DNA of 64,000 nt, taken from the NCBI GenBank assembly GCA_946902875.1, contig OX336359.1, positions 4,154,001-4,218,000 of the forward strand, in the 5' to 3' direction. A program made the translations under genes and the position numbers. The stretch comes from Nematopogon swammerdamellus. Taxonomy: Eukaryota; Arthropoda; Insecta; Lepidoptera; Adelidae. Below, piece by piece: positions 30,029 through 41,375 of the stretch (its first letter is position 1; the number at the start of each line of letters is the position of its first letter). Under the pieces are notes generated by a model. The model worked only from the letters and a program-made list of their open reading frames with translations. It was not told where the DNA came from and made no database searches.

Positions 30029-30718
30029 TATAGCTGATAAGTTTCCTAATAAATAAATAAATAAAATAAAAATACATTTATGGTTTAGGATTCCGTACCG
30101 CGGAAGGAAAAGACGAAAACCTTATAGGATAATTTTGCTGTCCGTCTGTGTGTCCGTCAACAGCCTTTTTTTTTCAGGAACGTTTAGTAGTATCGAGTTG
30201 AAATCAAATAAATTAATGTAAAAAATGTAAGCCCCATACCACAGATTACTTAATAGTTACTTCGTAACAGATAAATCACTCCATAGAAAATGTTCCTACC
30301 TTCGGGCTTTAATAGCCTACTGTTTCACATCGCCAATCGCTGCGTGCGAAAATGTACCTTAACGATCGAGTGTAAAGTGGTTATTGCTTTGCAGCTGCGC
30401 GCAGTTGCGTGGGCGAGCGTCTATGTATACTTCGCGCGGCTGACGAATTTTTACTGAAAAAGACCGCCGGCGGCCCGTCGGGCGGTAGGTAGTTAGCGCG
30501 CGCAAGTACATAGAGTGCGTGAGGCCTGCCCATACACAATGCAAAGAAAAGATACCAACTTTATTATCAAGTAACGAATATTGATAGGTCCTGACTCAAC
30601 TAATTACAGTAAATTACTTATCGTATGTTACCTACTATAAAATGTTTTGGAGCAATAAAGTATTTCTATATATATCTATCTATTCCTATAGGTAGTAATT
30701 TCCAAGTCCGAGTTATCC
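30029..30718. other. Mixed spacer
   Basis: Contains a repeat-Q-like fragment (30,083-30,165), a GC-rich patch of unknown origin (30,390-30,530) and a LINE 3' tail piece (30,590-30,690, AAAATGTTTTGGAGCAATAA then TATC-type tetranucleotides, related to 17,104). Confidence 0.5.
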
Positions 30719-33289
30719 TGGAATTTAGAAATCTGACAGTCAACTTCCCGGTGCCATGGAATAGAGAAATCTGACACACAAGTTCCCGTTGCCATGGAAT
30801 TTAGAAAGCTGACAGACTAGTTCCCGGTGCCATGGAATTTAGAAATCTGACAGACAAGTTCCCAGTCCCATGGAATGACAGACAAGTTCCCGGTGCCATG
30901 GAATTTAGAAATCTGAGAGACAAGTTCCCGGTGCCATGGAATTTAGAAATCTGACACACACGTTCTCGAAGCTCGGAATTTAGAAATCTGACAGACAAGT
31001 TCCCGGTGCCATGGAATTTAGAAATCTGACAGACAAGTTCCCAGTGCCATGGAATGACAGACAAGTTCCCGGTGCCATGGAATTTAGAAATCTGAGAGAC
31101 AAGTTCCCGGTGCCATGGAATTTAGAAATCTGACACACACGTTCTCGAAGCTCGGAATTTAGAAATCTGACAGACAAGTTCCCGGTGCCATGGAATTTAG
31201 AAATCTGACAGACAAGTTCCCGGTGCCATGGAATTTAGAAATCTGACAGACAAGTTCCCGGTGCCATGGAATTTAGAAATCTGACAGACAAGTTCCCAGT
31301 GCCATGGAATGACAGACAAGTTCCCGGTGCCATGGAATTTAGAAATCTGACACACACGTTCTCGAAGCTCGGAATTTAGAAATCTGACAGACAAGTTCGC
31401 GGTGCCATGTAATTTAGAAATCTGACAGTCAACTTCCCGGTGCCATGGAATAGAGAAATCTGACACACAAGTTCCCGTTGCCATGGAATTTAGAAAGCTG
31501 ACAGACTAGTTCCCGGTGCCATGGAATTTAGAAATCTGACAGACAAGTTCCCAGTGCCATGGAATGACAGACAAGTTCCCGGTGCCATGGAATTTAGAAA
31601 TCTGAGAGACAAGTTCCCGGTGCCATGGAATTTAGAAAGCTGACAGACTAGTTCCCGGTGCCATGGAATAGAGAAATCTGACACACAAGTTCCCGTTGCC
31701 ATGGAATTTAGAAAGCTGACAGACTAGTTCCCGGTGCCATGGAATTTAGAAATCTGACAGACAAGTTCCCAGTCCCATGGAATGACAGACAAGTTCCCGG
31801 TGCCATGGAATTTAGAAATCTGAGAGACAAGTTCCCGGTGCCATGGAATTTAGAAATCTGACACACACGTTCTCGAAGCTCGGAATTTAGAAATCTGACA
31901 GACAAGTTCCCGGTGCCATGGAATTTAGAAATCTGACAGACAAGTTCCCAGTGCCATGGAATGACAGACAAGTTCCCGGTGCCATGGAATTTAGAAATCT
32001 GAGAGACAAGTTCCCGGTGCCATGGAATTTAGAAATCTGACACACACGTTCTCGAAGCTCGGAATTTAGAAATCTGACAGACAAGTTCCCGGTGCCATGG
32101 AATTTAGAAATCTGACAGACAAGTTCCCAGTGCCATGGAATGACAGACAAGTTCCCGGTGCCATGGAATTTAGAAATCTGACAGACAAGTTCCCGGTGCC
32201 ATGGAATTTAGAAATCTGACAGACAAGTTCCCAGTGTCATGGAATGACAGACAAGTTCCCGGTGCCATGGAATTTAGAAATCTGACACACACGTTCTCGA
32301 AGCTCGGAATTTAGAAATCTGACAGACAAGTTCGCGGTGCCATGTAATTTAGAAATCTGACAGTCAACTTCCCGGTGCCATGGAATAGAGAAATCTGACA
32401 CACAAGTTCCCGTTGCCATGGAATTTAGAAAGCTGACAGACTAGTTCCCGGTGCCATGGAATTTAGAAATCTGACAGACAAGTTCCCAGTACCATGGAAT
32501 GACAGACAAGTTCCCGGTGCCAAGGAATTTAGAAATCTGAGAGACAAGTTCCCGGTGCCATGGAATTTAGAAATCTGACACACACGTTCTCGAAGCTCGG
32601 AATTTAGAAATCTGACAGACAAGTTCCCGGTGCCATGGAATTTAGAAATCTGACAGACAAGTTCCCAGTGCCATGGAATGACAGACAAGTTCCCGGTGCC
32701 ATGGAATTTAGAAATCTGAGAGACAAGTTCCCGGTGCCATGGAATTTAGAAATCTGACACACACGTTCTCGAAGCTCGGAATTTAGAAATCTGACAGACA
32801 AGTTCCCGGTGCCATGGAATTTAGAAATCTGACAGACAAGTTCCCGGTGCCATGGAATTTAGAAATCTGACAGATAAGTTCCCGGTGCCATGGAATTTAG
32901 AAATCTGACAGACAAGTTCCCAGTGCCATGGAATGACAGACAAGTTCCCGGTGCCATGGAATTTAGAAATCTGAGAGACAAGTTCCCGGTGCCATGGAAT
33001 TTAGAAATCTGACACACACGTTCTCGAAGCTCGGAAATTAGAAATCTGACAGACAAGTTCCCGGTGCCATGGAATTTAGAAATCTGACAGACAAGTTCCC
33101 GGTGCCATGGAATTTAGAAATCTGACAGACAAGTTCCCAGTGCCATGGAATGACAGACAAGTTCCCGGTGCCATGGAATTTAGAAATCTGAGAGACAAGT
33201 TCCCGGTGCCATGGAATTTAGAAATCTGACACACACGTTCTCGAAGCTCGGAATTTAGAAATCTGACACACCAATTTAGAAACCCATCA
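30719..33289. repeat. Minisatellite array with higher-order structure
   Basis: About 70 units of a ~38-bp repeat (TTCCCGGTGCCATGG, then AATTTAGAAATC, then TGACAGACAAG). Variant units: B, 28 bp, lacks TTTAGAAATC; C has GAGAGACAAG; D ends CACACACG; E, 37 bp, begins TTCTCGAAGCTCGG. They are ordered A-B-C-D-E = 179 bp and this block recurs many times, interrupted by a rarer block (units with CAGTCAAC, AGAGAAATCTG and AGCTGACAGACTAG). Almost every unit carries an NcoI site (CCATGG). Minus-strand frames stay open for up to 95 codons only because the unit lacks stops in some phases. They are not genes. Confidence 0.95.
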
Positions 33290-33367
33290 CGAAAGAACTG
33301 TGCTGCATTATGGGTTGTTAGTAAAGTATATTTTACATACTTATTTAGGTGTACCGTGTACCGGTTG

Positions 33368-33692
33368 TACCGTGTGGGGCCGGTACTCTAAAAGAATGGC
33401 CCCACTGCATCTCTCGCCGTGTATGTCGTAATAGGCGACTAAGGGATGTGACTCCCTTCTTATATTACTAGGTGGTAGGGTTTAACCCACCCGGGTTTGT
33501 ACCACCGCACTGAATGAAGGTCGGTCGAAACGGCTATGTAAATAGTTTGTGTTTTCCGTCCAGTTCAGTGTAGCCGGCACGACCGAAGGGAGGGCTGACG
33601 TGGCACCAAGTTCACCCGGTGTTATGGGCTGACATCACGGATGTTGTAGGTGATGTAGCCAACCGTGTCAGTTTCCATAAAAAAAAAAAGTT
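33368..33692 (+). mobile_element. SINE with head C + family A body
   Basis: Complete plus-strand copy: TACCGTGTGGGGCCGG, GGCGACTAAGGGATGTG, body, poly(A). Confidence 0.9.
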
Positions 33693-34009
33693 TTTTAATT
33701 GTCAGCCTCTGTTGCTGAATGGTATGATCGATCGAACGCTGTTCGTGATATTAAGCATTGAAGGATATTCCCGATGTTTAAATAGCCTTTCCCGATGTTT
33801 GACAGCCCTCGACGCGAGTTCAACTATGTACGCTCTCCCATACCGATGGCGGGGAAGTTTGGGAAGTTTAGGGATTTTCGGGATTTTTCCCGGTCCCAGG
33901 ATTCCGCGACCGACCGGCATCCCGAGGGAATTAAGTGCCCTGTCCGCGGATTATGGAAAAGTGATAATATGAGTCGCTAGTTCTTACAAATTTTAGTTTT
34001 TCTCATGGT
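33693..34009. other. Unassigned; possible old head A at 33,702
   Basis: GTCAGCCTCTGTTGCTGAATGG at 33,702 resembles the start of head A but the 5S-like core does not follow. The rest is unrecognised. Confidence 0.35.
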
Positions 34010-34350
34010 TGTAACATACATACATACATACATATCACACAAGCTGAATTCCGACATTCGGGAAAGCAGAGTAATCGGTGTTGTGCTGCAAGAACTCTGG
34101 TAGATTACAGCACAACACCGACCACCACATTTCGCAAAGTATTCGAACAAGATTCAATCGATCAAGCAGCAAATAAGGCACGAAGACCCACCTGTTGCAT
34201 GACTCGGTGGAAGTACCGTGCCAAGGTGAGAGGTGGCGACCTTGTCGCCCTTTAGCACGGCATCTTGTCCTTATCCCTTATTCGCCTTTTACGGCATGCT
34301 TGGGGGGAGATGCAGTGGGGCTATTCTTTTTAAGTACCGGCCCCACAAGC
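34010..34350 (-). mobile_element. Family C element, full length
   Basis: Minus strand: 3' tail (ACAT)n at left; two complementary blocks around GTAATCGGTGTTGTGC and CAGCACAACACCGACC; AAGGCACGAAGACCCACC; then the head with CATCTTGTCCTTATCCC and the TAAGTACCGGCCCCAC end. No A/B box is evident. Confidence 0.88.
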
Positions 34351-34639
34351 AATCAATACTAATAATGGGATATTGCGTTTGTAGACTCTATGATACTAAA
34401 ACCAAATTGACGACTTTTAGAAATAGTTTCTGTATGTATGTATGTTCCTTCGTAACTCTTAAACCGATCATCCGAGTTCGTTGAAACTTAGTACAAGCAC
34501 ATTATTTAACTATACGTGACACAGGAGGTGCAAAATAAAATTCAGTTCTGTTTACGCTAAGATGTGGTTCTCATACAAGTGATCCGCCTTTTTAAATACG
34601 AATTTAACGCGAGCGAAACCGCGGGCAAAAGCTACTAAA
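34351..34639 (+). mobile_element. Helitron-like non-autonomous element
   Basis: Plus-strand copy of the 13,298 family, ending GCGAGCGAAACCGCGGGC then AAAAGCTACT. The left end is truncated against family C. Confidence 0.6.
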
Positions 34640-34923
34640 GAACAAAATGTAACTGAACTAAAACATTAAATCGACTTCAAAGAATGATATGACACTCCAT
34701 TCCGCGAGAGCTTTAAAGGGAAAAGCCTCGGTATTAAATCGGAGGTATATATTTTGTATGCAAGCGAGTCCCTTTGACAGACGAGACTGGAAGCAGTAAC
34801 GAGTGGATTCTTTGGTTTCAAACAAACTTCGTGAGAATCCTTTCAGCGGTTCTAGAGTTACTAGCTTTCAAGATACAGTTCCTTTACTCGGAATGTACTT
34901 GGCCGCTTTCTCTGTCTTCTCCA

Positions 34924-35145
34924 CCCTTACTAGGCGGTTGGCTCAAATTGTAGCCGACTGGGTCGGTACTACCGTACTGGATGTAACATAGCCGCATATA
35001 TAGCAGCCTCGATTGTGTTCTCATCTATTCTAGTATAGCCAGCAATCCAGGAAAGTCTCTGGTATGGCAAACTACCTTCTCGGAGGTGATATTGGCTGGT
35101 CGGAGCATGTACTTTGGCCCTCCGACACATACTGGATTTAGAGAG
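34924..35145 (+). mobile_element. SINE family B body and tail
   Basis: TTACTAGGCGGTTGGCTC to ACATACTGGATTTAGAGAG. Head missing; diverged. Confidence 0.75.
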
Positions 35146-35402
35146 AGATTAGAATCAACTTTAATTATTAGAGATGGGAAATTTAGGGGTAGGTACTAGA
35201 GGTTAAGGAAAATCGATTCGGGTTTATTCAAACAGAGTTAAAATTTAACACCCTATTTACCCTATTTAATAGGGTCGACGATCTTCCCAAGGACACCTTC
35301 TGATCTGATCTCAATTTTGAATTTTCAACCTTTCGACAGACATACAGACGCTTATAGCATCTAACCATGCAAAGCTCCAAAAAAACTTCATTTGACTACT
35401 TT

Positions 35403-36330
35403 TATATGTAAACCAACATGTGTGGCTGTGCCGAGAGACCAATAGTGCAGTTGACAGAGCCAAAATCACCTCTCCTCGCGAAACCACGCTCAGTTAGGTG
35501 TCATGCCGGCAGATTTTCGGACTGTTGTTAGGCTGTCTAGCCTGTTAATGCGACATTTGAAGACACCCAGGTTAAAGGATTCGGGAAAGACACTCACCGG
35601 AAGACAGTTCCACACACTATCGATGCGACATAGAAACAACTTTGAGAACCGATGGGTTCTCAAAAGCCAATGTCAACAACAAAAGAGTGCTCTCTCTGCG
35701 ACGAGTCATGCGGAGATAGAACGGGTGGCAGAGAATAAGGGATGCTAGTTCCACAGAGCAGCGTCCGTGATAGTACCTGTAAAACAGACTAAGATGAACC
35801 TAATGATCGTGTGTGACTCAGCGGCTCCAGACCATCTGTAAGTTTCGGGTCACCAACAAGACGGATGGCTCGGTGCGGTATCGAGTCTAAGGACGCAATC
35901 AGATATTGGGGACTACCCTTCCAGATGTGACTGGAGGCAGTACTCCATGACCGGCCTAATCTGTGGTTTGTACAACAGGAATAGTTGTGCCGGTGAGATG
36001 AACCGCCGATTACGGAAAAGTATTCCCAATTTTCTGGATGCAGTTTTAGCCTTAGACTCGATTAATTGCCGGAATGTACGTCTTTCGAAATGGTGGTGCC
36101 CAGGTGCTCCGAGACTGTTACGACGCTGCCTTGGAAACTAGCTTGGAAAAGAATGAAATCGACCTTAGCAAATAATGCGCAGCACTGAGTCTTGCTAACG
36201 TTGAAGGCGACAAGGTTTCCTGGCCTCATATAACTACTTTTCCGAGAACGTTATCGACCTTATCAACCACGGAACGTTGAGCCTCACTATGCCCCGAATC
36301 TCTACTCTTCCAGTCCTTACATAGCACTCG
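35403..36330 (-). mobile_element. LINE3, longest copy, with RT C-terminal region
   Basis: Minus strand, broken frame. From the 5' side: NLVAFNVSKTQCCALFAKV (RT region after the catalytic core), a frameshifted stretch, LLYKPQIRPVMEYC, a frameshift, SHIWKGSPQYLIASLDSIPH then RAIRLVGDPKLTDGLEPLS, then RFSK/NNFEN-type codons with WNCLPVSVFPESFNL-like end, and the 3' UTR. The order and motifs match the thumb and C-terminus of CR1/Jockey-type LINE reverse transcriptases. The catalytic YxDD region is upstream of the break, so it is absent. 3' UTR at 35,403-35,500. Confidence 0.8.
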
Positions 36331-36341
36331 TCATATTTTTT

Positions 36342-36985
36342 TTTTTACTTGATACTTAAAAAGAAATTCCCTCCTGCATCTTTCCCCGTGCATGTCGTAA
36401 AAGGCGACTAAGAGATAAGGACAAGATGTCGTGCTCAAGAGCGACAGGTTAGACACCTCTCACCTTGGCACGGTCCTTGCACTAAGTCTTGCAGCAGGTG
36501 GGTCTTCGTGCCTTACTTTTTTTTTATGGAAACTGACACGGTTGGCTACATCACCTACAACACCCGTGATGTCAGCCCATAACACCGGGTGAACTTGGTG
36601 CCACGTCAGTGCTTCCCTTCGGTCGTGCCGGCTACACTGAACTGGACGGAAAACACAAACTGTTTACTATAGCCGTTTCGACCGACCTTTCATTCAGTGC
36701 GGTGGTACCAACCCGGGCGGGTTAAACCCTACCTAATAATATAAGAAGGGAGTCATATCCCCTAGTTGCCTTTTACGACATACACGGGGAGAGATGCAGT
36801 GGGGCTATTCTTTTAAAGTATCGGCCCCACACGGTACTTGCTGCTGGATAGTTATCTTGTTTTAATACATCGCTAAACTTGGGTCGGTGTTGTGCTGTAA
36901 TTTACAAGAGTACTTGTAGTAATTACTCTGCTTACCCCGGTTGTCAGGTTACAGCGTATGGCGTGACAGTATGTATGTATGTTGA
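36342..36985 (+). mobile_element. Family C element split by a SINE
   Basis: 5' part 36,342-36,516 (GGCGACTAAGAGATAAGGAC to GGTCTTCGTGCCTTAC) and 3' part 36,838-36,985 (TTGCTGCTGGATAGTTATC to (TATG)n) join exactly as in 51,641-51,974 (minus). Confidence 0.85.
36517..36837 (-). mobile_element. SINE with head C + family A body, nested in family C
   Basis: Minus-strand SINE from poly(T) at 36,517 to the head end at CACACGGTAC. TACTT at both junctions is a candidate target duplication. Here head C is seen both in the invading SINE and in the invaded element. Confidence 0.87.
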
Positions 36986-37994
36986 ATTGGTGAACATGAG
37001 TTCCGTATGAGAACTCTAAATACTTCCTCATCCGTATTCCAAAGTCGCTTTGTTTGCTTTTCATTCGCCTAAACGTGTACCGAGGAACCCAGACTCAATA
37101 CCCGAGTAACCGAGTTAGTGCAATGCGAGAGCATGTAGGTAGGTATATGCGCAAATACAATTTAATTAAGGCACTCGAGGAGGAGCCCTGGTCTTAGCCC
37201 GACTTGATGCGGATTAAAGTTTAAATTGAGGCAGATCCTTCTACAAATATATGTTTTACTCGTTTTACGGATAAGTATGTATGTGTTTTTAGAATGTGTA
37301 AAAGTGCTTTAAACATAAACTTGGCTTCATCGTGTAGCCTGTTAACTTAAAGCTTTTTTTTATTTACAGTTTTTAATTGTTTTTTTTTTAAATTGATGTC
37401 ATAATTATTGTTGTTTATTTTATTAAGTATATTGTGACTAAACCAAATAAAAATAATTAAACTATGATAAAATTAATTTAAGTAAATTAACATTATTACT
37501 TTTGGAAAAAAACATTCACCATCTTGTAGCCCTATACGCGTCTTTTGAGCCCTCAACCACTCGCGTAGCCCCAAAACACGACACGACACACACGACACCA
37601 AGACGATTTCACACTCTCAGCGAAAATGGGGGGCTATACTGAAGCGATCGAAAAAAAACCTTTTCAATGTTAAAACACTAAATATAAAGTAGGCTTCTCG
37701 AGAATTTATAAAAATTACATTTATACGTACATAATATGTAGGTATATGTATACGGCAAGATTAATTTGATTTATTCAAGTCAGCAACAATAATTTACTTG
37801 TTTCATATACGAAAACAAAAATCTATACTTTCTATAACCTCGTAATATATAACATTGGAGCTACATTTCTCGTCAAAAATTGTCAGAATTCAATACTTGA
37901 ACCATCTGGATACAATATTTCCGCTCTGTACATTGGAATTTTCGATTCTGCCAACTTGATCTGTAAGGAATGCAAGGTATAGATTTGCCTGTTT
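36986..37994. other. Unassigned sequence
   Basis: AT-rich. 37,510-37,640 is GC-richer with a CACGACACGACACACACG tract. No family or gene recognised. Confidence 0.4.
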
Positions 37995-38125
37995 AACCCC
38001 ACGCAAAAAGAGGGATGTTATAAGTTCGACGTGTGCGTGTATGTGTATATGTTTGGGTGTGTATGTGTACGTGGTATCGTAGCTCCCAAACGGATGGACC
38101 GATTTGAATGCGGTTTAAAAAAAAG
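37995..38125 (+). mobile_element. Repeat S, copy 1
   Basis: AACCCCACGCAAAAAGAGGG, TTATAAGTTCGACGTGTG, GTATCGTAGCTCCCAAACGG, GACCGATTTGAATGCGG. Copies on the minus strand at 53,255 and 62,617. A common lepidopteran repeat of uncertain class. Confidence 0.65.
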
Positions 38126-38170
38126 CTTTAATTAAAAGTTACATTACAAATTACCCTTAAAATGTCAAAA

Positions 38171-38302
38171 TTAATTTTCGTTTACTTAGGTACTTAAAGG
38201 AGTCGGGGGACCGCTAAGTAAATAAAATATAAAACCTTATAGGCGCGCGGCTATTTACTTAGCGGGCCCCCGACTCCTTTAAGCAGGTAAACGAAAATTA
38301 AA
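38171..38302. mobile_element. Small foldback
   Basis: Inverted arms of about 52 bp (38,171-38,224 and 38,251-38,302) with TTAATTTTCGTTTAC at the outside and AAAGGAGTCGGGGG..CCGCTAAGTAAATA inside; a few mismatches. Confidence 0.8.
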
Positions 38303-38345
38303 TTACATCATAAAATATTTTTCTACAAATTATTCCTGGCAGCAC

Positions 38346-38450
38346 CGCTTTGTAGGTGGAGTTGTAGGTATGCACGTAAAATTTTCCTTTGGAAAAAAAC
38401 TCCTTGGTGCATGTCGATCGGAATCAAACTCCGCACCTTGATATCAAGAA
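38346..38450 (-). mobile_element. SINE family B head-side fragment
   Basis: Minus-strand remains of the linker (GTATGCACGTAAAATTTTCC, AAAAACTCCTTGGTGCATG) and degraded B box. Confidence 0.6.
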
Positions 38451-38504
38451 CATCTGTTCAAAAGGAACTATTTCCGTTGTAACAGAATTTTCAGTAGAGC
38501 CAAA

Positions 38505-38655
38505 AAACTGATATTTTCTGTGCAAATTTCAACGGGCTACCTGTTAGGGTTCAAGAGATACAGCCCTCAGACAGACGGACAGACGGACGGACAGACAGAC
38601 AGACCGGCGGCGTAGGCTTAGTAATAGGTACCGGATACGGAACCCTAAAAATAAA
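38505..38655 (+). mobile_element. Repeat Q, copy 4 (3' part)
   Basis: TTCAACGGGCTACCTGTTAG, a (GACA)n run and GGATACGGAACCC. Confidence 0.65.
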
Positions 38656-39209
38656 ATAAAAAAAGGCCACTCTACACAAACCGAACACCAATACCCCCAG
38701 AGCAGTTCCGCCCCCTCCCAGCACCTTCACACCCTCCAGCTCCAGAGCTGCTCACTCTCCGACCGATCCCCCATCCCCCAGCGCGCCGCCCGGGGGACTC
38801 GCCGACGACTATTATTCAAAACTTATCGCCGTATCGGAACTGCTTATCGGTACAGGGAATTGGGAACTCGCGAAATTGTGCGTAGAGGAAGCGAGTTCAT
38901 GCGCTTTCGAATCAGTTATGTGAGTAGCGATATTTTTATAGGGTTAGGCTTAAAATCAGCGTTCTTATGGTTCGCCGTAGGAACAAGAGCTGTGCCGCAT
39001 CCTTTTTGCGAACAATTTGTTGTTTTTATTTGTAATGTTTTTTTAGGGTCCCGTCGCAAAATGCGAGAAAAGGGACCCTTATGGGATCGCTCTGGTGTCT
39101 GTCTGTCTGTCTGTCGGTCACACGCAGATATCTCCGGACCTACTGAACCGATTTCGATGAAACTGACGCCAAATTACGTGCAATGTTTGCCCCTAGATGT
39201 ATTATAGTA
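38656..39209. other. Unassigned, with C-rich tract
   Basis: 38,690-38,800 is very C-rich. 39,040-39,175 is a (GTCT)n-containing repeat with GGTCCCGTCGCAAAATGCG. No gene supported. Confidence 0.4.
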
Positions 39210-40133
39210 CATAGGGCACACTAAAAGTTTCCGGAATTGGCCACTTACATAAACAATATTTAAAAAGTAATTACAACATTTGAAAATGGAACTCTTTGGC
39301 TGTAGAATGCAGTTTGTTTCATCTGACTGTCAATTGTTTTTACATTGTGGCTCCATTTTAAAAATTGCGTGTCTACATTAACATGGATTTAACCCGGGAA
39401 AATTTTCGTAGTATGATTTTCTACGATTTTAAGTGTAATTTGACAGCTCATCAGAGCCTCGCTCGGCTTCAATCTGCTTTTGGCGATGAAACACCATGCA
39501 AGACGACTATTTATTGCTGGTTTGCAGAATTCAAGCGCGGTCGTGTCAATCTCAGTGACGAATCTCGCGATGGTCGCCCGTCCACCGCTGTGAACAACAA
39601 AAACATCGATGCTGTGCGCCGTATGATCGAAACAGACAGGCATGTGACCTACCATGAGATTCGGGCATCCTTAGACATAGGCATGAGTCAAATACAATCA
39701 ATCCTACACAAACATTTGGGTGTGAGAAAGCTGTGCTCGCGGTGGATCCCACACAATTTGACCGAGGCTCAAAAAACGCACCGCGTCACTTGGTGCAATG
39801 CCATGCTTACCAGATTCAACAAAGGCGCTTCAAATTTGGTGTGGGACATAGTAACAGGTGACGGCACCTTGTGACTTTTTTCTGTTCCCAAACATTAAGA
39901 ACCAATTACGCGGTCAACGATATTCATCACCAGAAGAGGCTGTCGAAGAATATGAAAAACACGTTTCTGAGGTCACCACGGAGGAGTGGCACAAAAGTTT
40001 TCAAAATTGGTTTAATCGTATGAAAAAGTGCATTTACGCAAAGGGAGAATATTTTGAGAAACAATAAATTCATTTTTGACCTTTAATAGTATTTTATTCC
40101 TATTAATTCCGGAAACTTTTAGTGTGCCCCACG
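39210..40133 (+). mobile_element. Mariner-family DNA transposon, internally deleted
   Basis: Terminal inverted repeats of about 28 bp (39,210-39,237 and 40,106-40,133; GGGCACACTAAAAGTTTCCG shared) lie between TA dinucleotides (39,208-39,209 and 40,134-40,135). The transposase gene between them has lost its middle. At 924 bp it is about a quarter shorter than full mariners. TIRs are still good, so it could in principle have been mobilised in trans. Confidence 0.9.
39383..40067 (+). pseudogene. Mariner transposase remnant
   Basis: The start codon at 39,383 opens a frame of 163 codons: the N-terminal DNA-binding region (FRSMIFYDFKCNLTAHQSLA, then TIYCWFAEFKRGRVNLSDES, then DGRPSTAV, the conserved linker-type motif) and the start of the catalytic domain up to IVTGDGT, holding the first catalytic Asp. 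The sequence then jumps, out of frame, to APCDFFLFPNIKNQLRGQRY at 39,858, which contains the third catalytic Asp, and runs to a stop at 40,065-40,067. The segment with the second catalytic Asp is deleted. Not functional. Confidence 0.88.
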
Positions 40134-40254
40134 TATGTAGTTTTTTTTTTTTTAAATAAATCAAGTGTCATGTAATTCTTTAGGTATTTTTAAAAAATAT
40201 CTGCTATAATTAATAAGTTTACTTTAACAAATATTTCGTTTAAAAGTTGACAAA

Positions 40255-40590
40255 AAACTGCACAAATAAAATTGTACAATCATTTAAATGACTCGATCAA
40301 AGGGAGTGAAACTTTAGAAGTATTCAAAAAACAACTAAAAAGCTATCTAGTAAATCGGCCATATTATGATACAGAAGAGTATTTTAAGAATTTTACCTGC
40401 AATTTAGATTAATAATATGTAAATTAAGTAATTTTTTCAGAGTTCTAGTCTTTAGTTTTTATTAGATTATGATTTTACATTACTTAACTCTTATTATATT
40501 AATTTTTTGTTTATTTTAACAGCTATGTACAGCTCCTCGGAGTTTTTTATTGCATAATAAATAATACAATACAAAAATACATACATACAG
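40255..40590 (+). mobile_element. LINE 3' end (separate family)
   Basis: Reading frame ...NHLNDSIKGSETLEVFKKQL then KSYLVNRPYYDTEEYF, stop at 40,410-40,412, then A/T-rich 3' sequence to TGCATAATAAATAATAC. LEVFKK.LK.YL....YY...EY is the usual end of a Jockey/CR1-type ORF2. Confidence 0.6.
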
Positions 40591-41370
40591 AAAATATTTT
40601 CTAAAAAATCCTTGAAAATGTCAGATTTATCCATCCATCTCAGCCTAGCTGGAGAACATTTCGCCGGAGTGCCAGTAATAATATAACACAATAACTAGTA
40701 ATAAATTCCTCTCCTATTTCACACGTCGCACGCACGGAGCCCCTCCCAACACCCCTCCCTCCTCCTCTCACCCCCCGGGGTCCGCCTACATCACCCCTTA
40801 CGGAGAGGAGACCTTATCACGTATCTTGTGTTAAATGTAGCTAGAAGGATAACAAATTCTTAATAGCTCCAAATAAATATTTTACAGAAATAAGGGCAAT
40901 ATAACATTCCCATGAGCTGCAAAAGCGGATTTATCTCGTACAGATATTTCTTCCAGTCAACCTTTGGATGTTTGAATTTGATTTGATGGATGAATATTTA
41001 GGGTGTCAAATGACGCGTATCGACAAATGCTACAAGATGGTGAAAACAAAACAAAAATGAATAAGTTTGCGATTTAAAAAGGGCACTTAAACATATTTCT
41101 AAATATACATTTTAAACTTTTATATTTTTATATTGTAGATTGACTCAATATCTGGGATGTTTTTTGATTTTTTTAAACGTGAAGATTTTAGGAGTTTTTT
41201 TTTCAAATTTTCCGTTACGCGAGTTCCGAGTCGTCTTTATCTTGCAGTGTGAGTAGTTGAAATGGTTTTCGTGTATGCATATATATAAAAATTATTAAAA
41301 AAAAATTTTATTTTTAATAATTTTTGTAAATTGTTCAATATTTGAATACACCCTAAAAGTCATTTTCAAT
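40591..41370. other. Spacer with LINE tail piece
   Basis: A C-rich tract at 40,735-40,800; a minus-strand LINE 3' tail piece at 40,861-40,976 related to 17,104; otherwise AT-rich and unassigned. Confidence 0.45.
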
Positions 41371-41375
41371 GTACC

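Noticed and set aside
30801..33056. A series of 60-95-codon minus-strand frames encoding FLNSMAPGTCLSDF-like repeats
   Set aside because: They are translations of the minisatellite. Phase changes with every 28- or 37-bp unit, and frames start and stop at unit variants. No sign of coding constraint.
30719..33289. CRISPR-like appearance (short repeats in series)
   Set aside because: There are no unique spacers, units abut, and the context is eukaryotic. It is a tandem minisatellite.
33619..33972. 117-codon plus-strand frame
   Set aside because: It starts in a SINE tail and runs through the poly(A); the downstream part has no motif.
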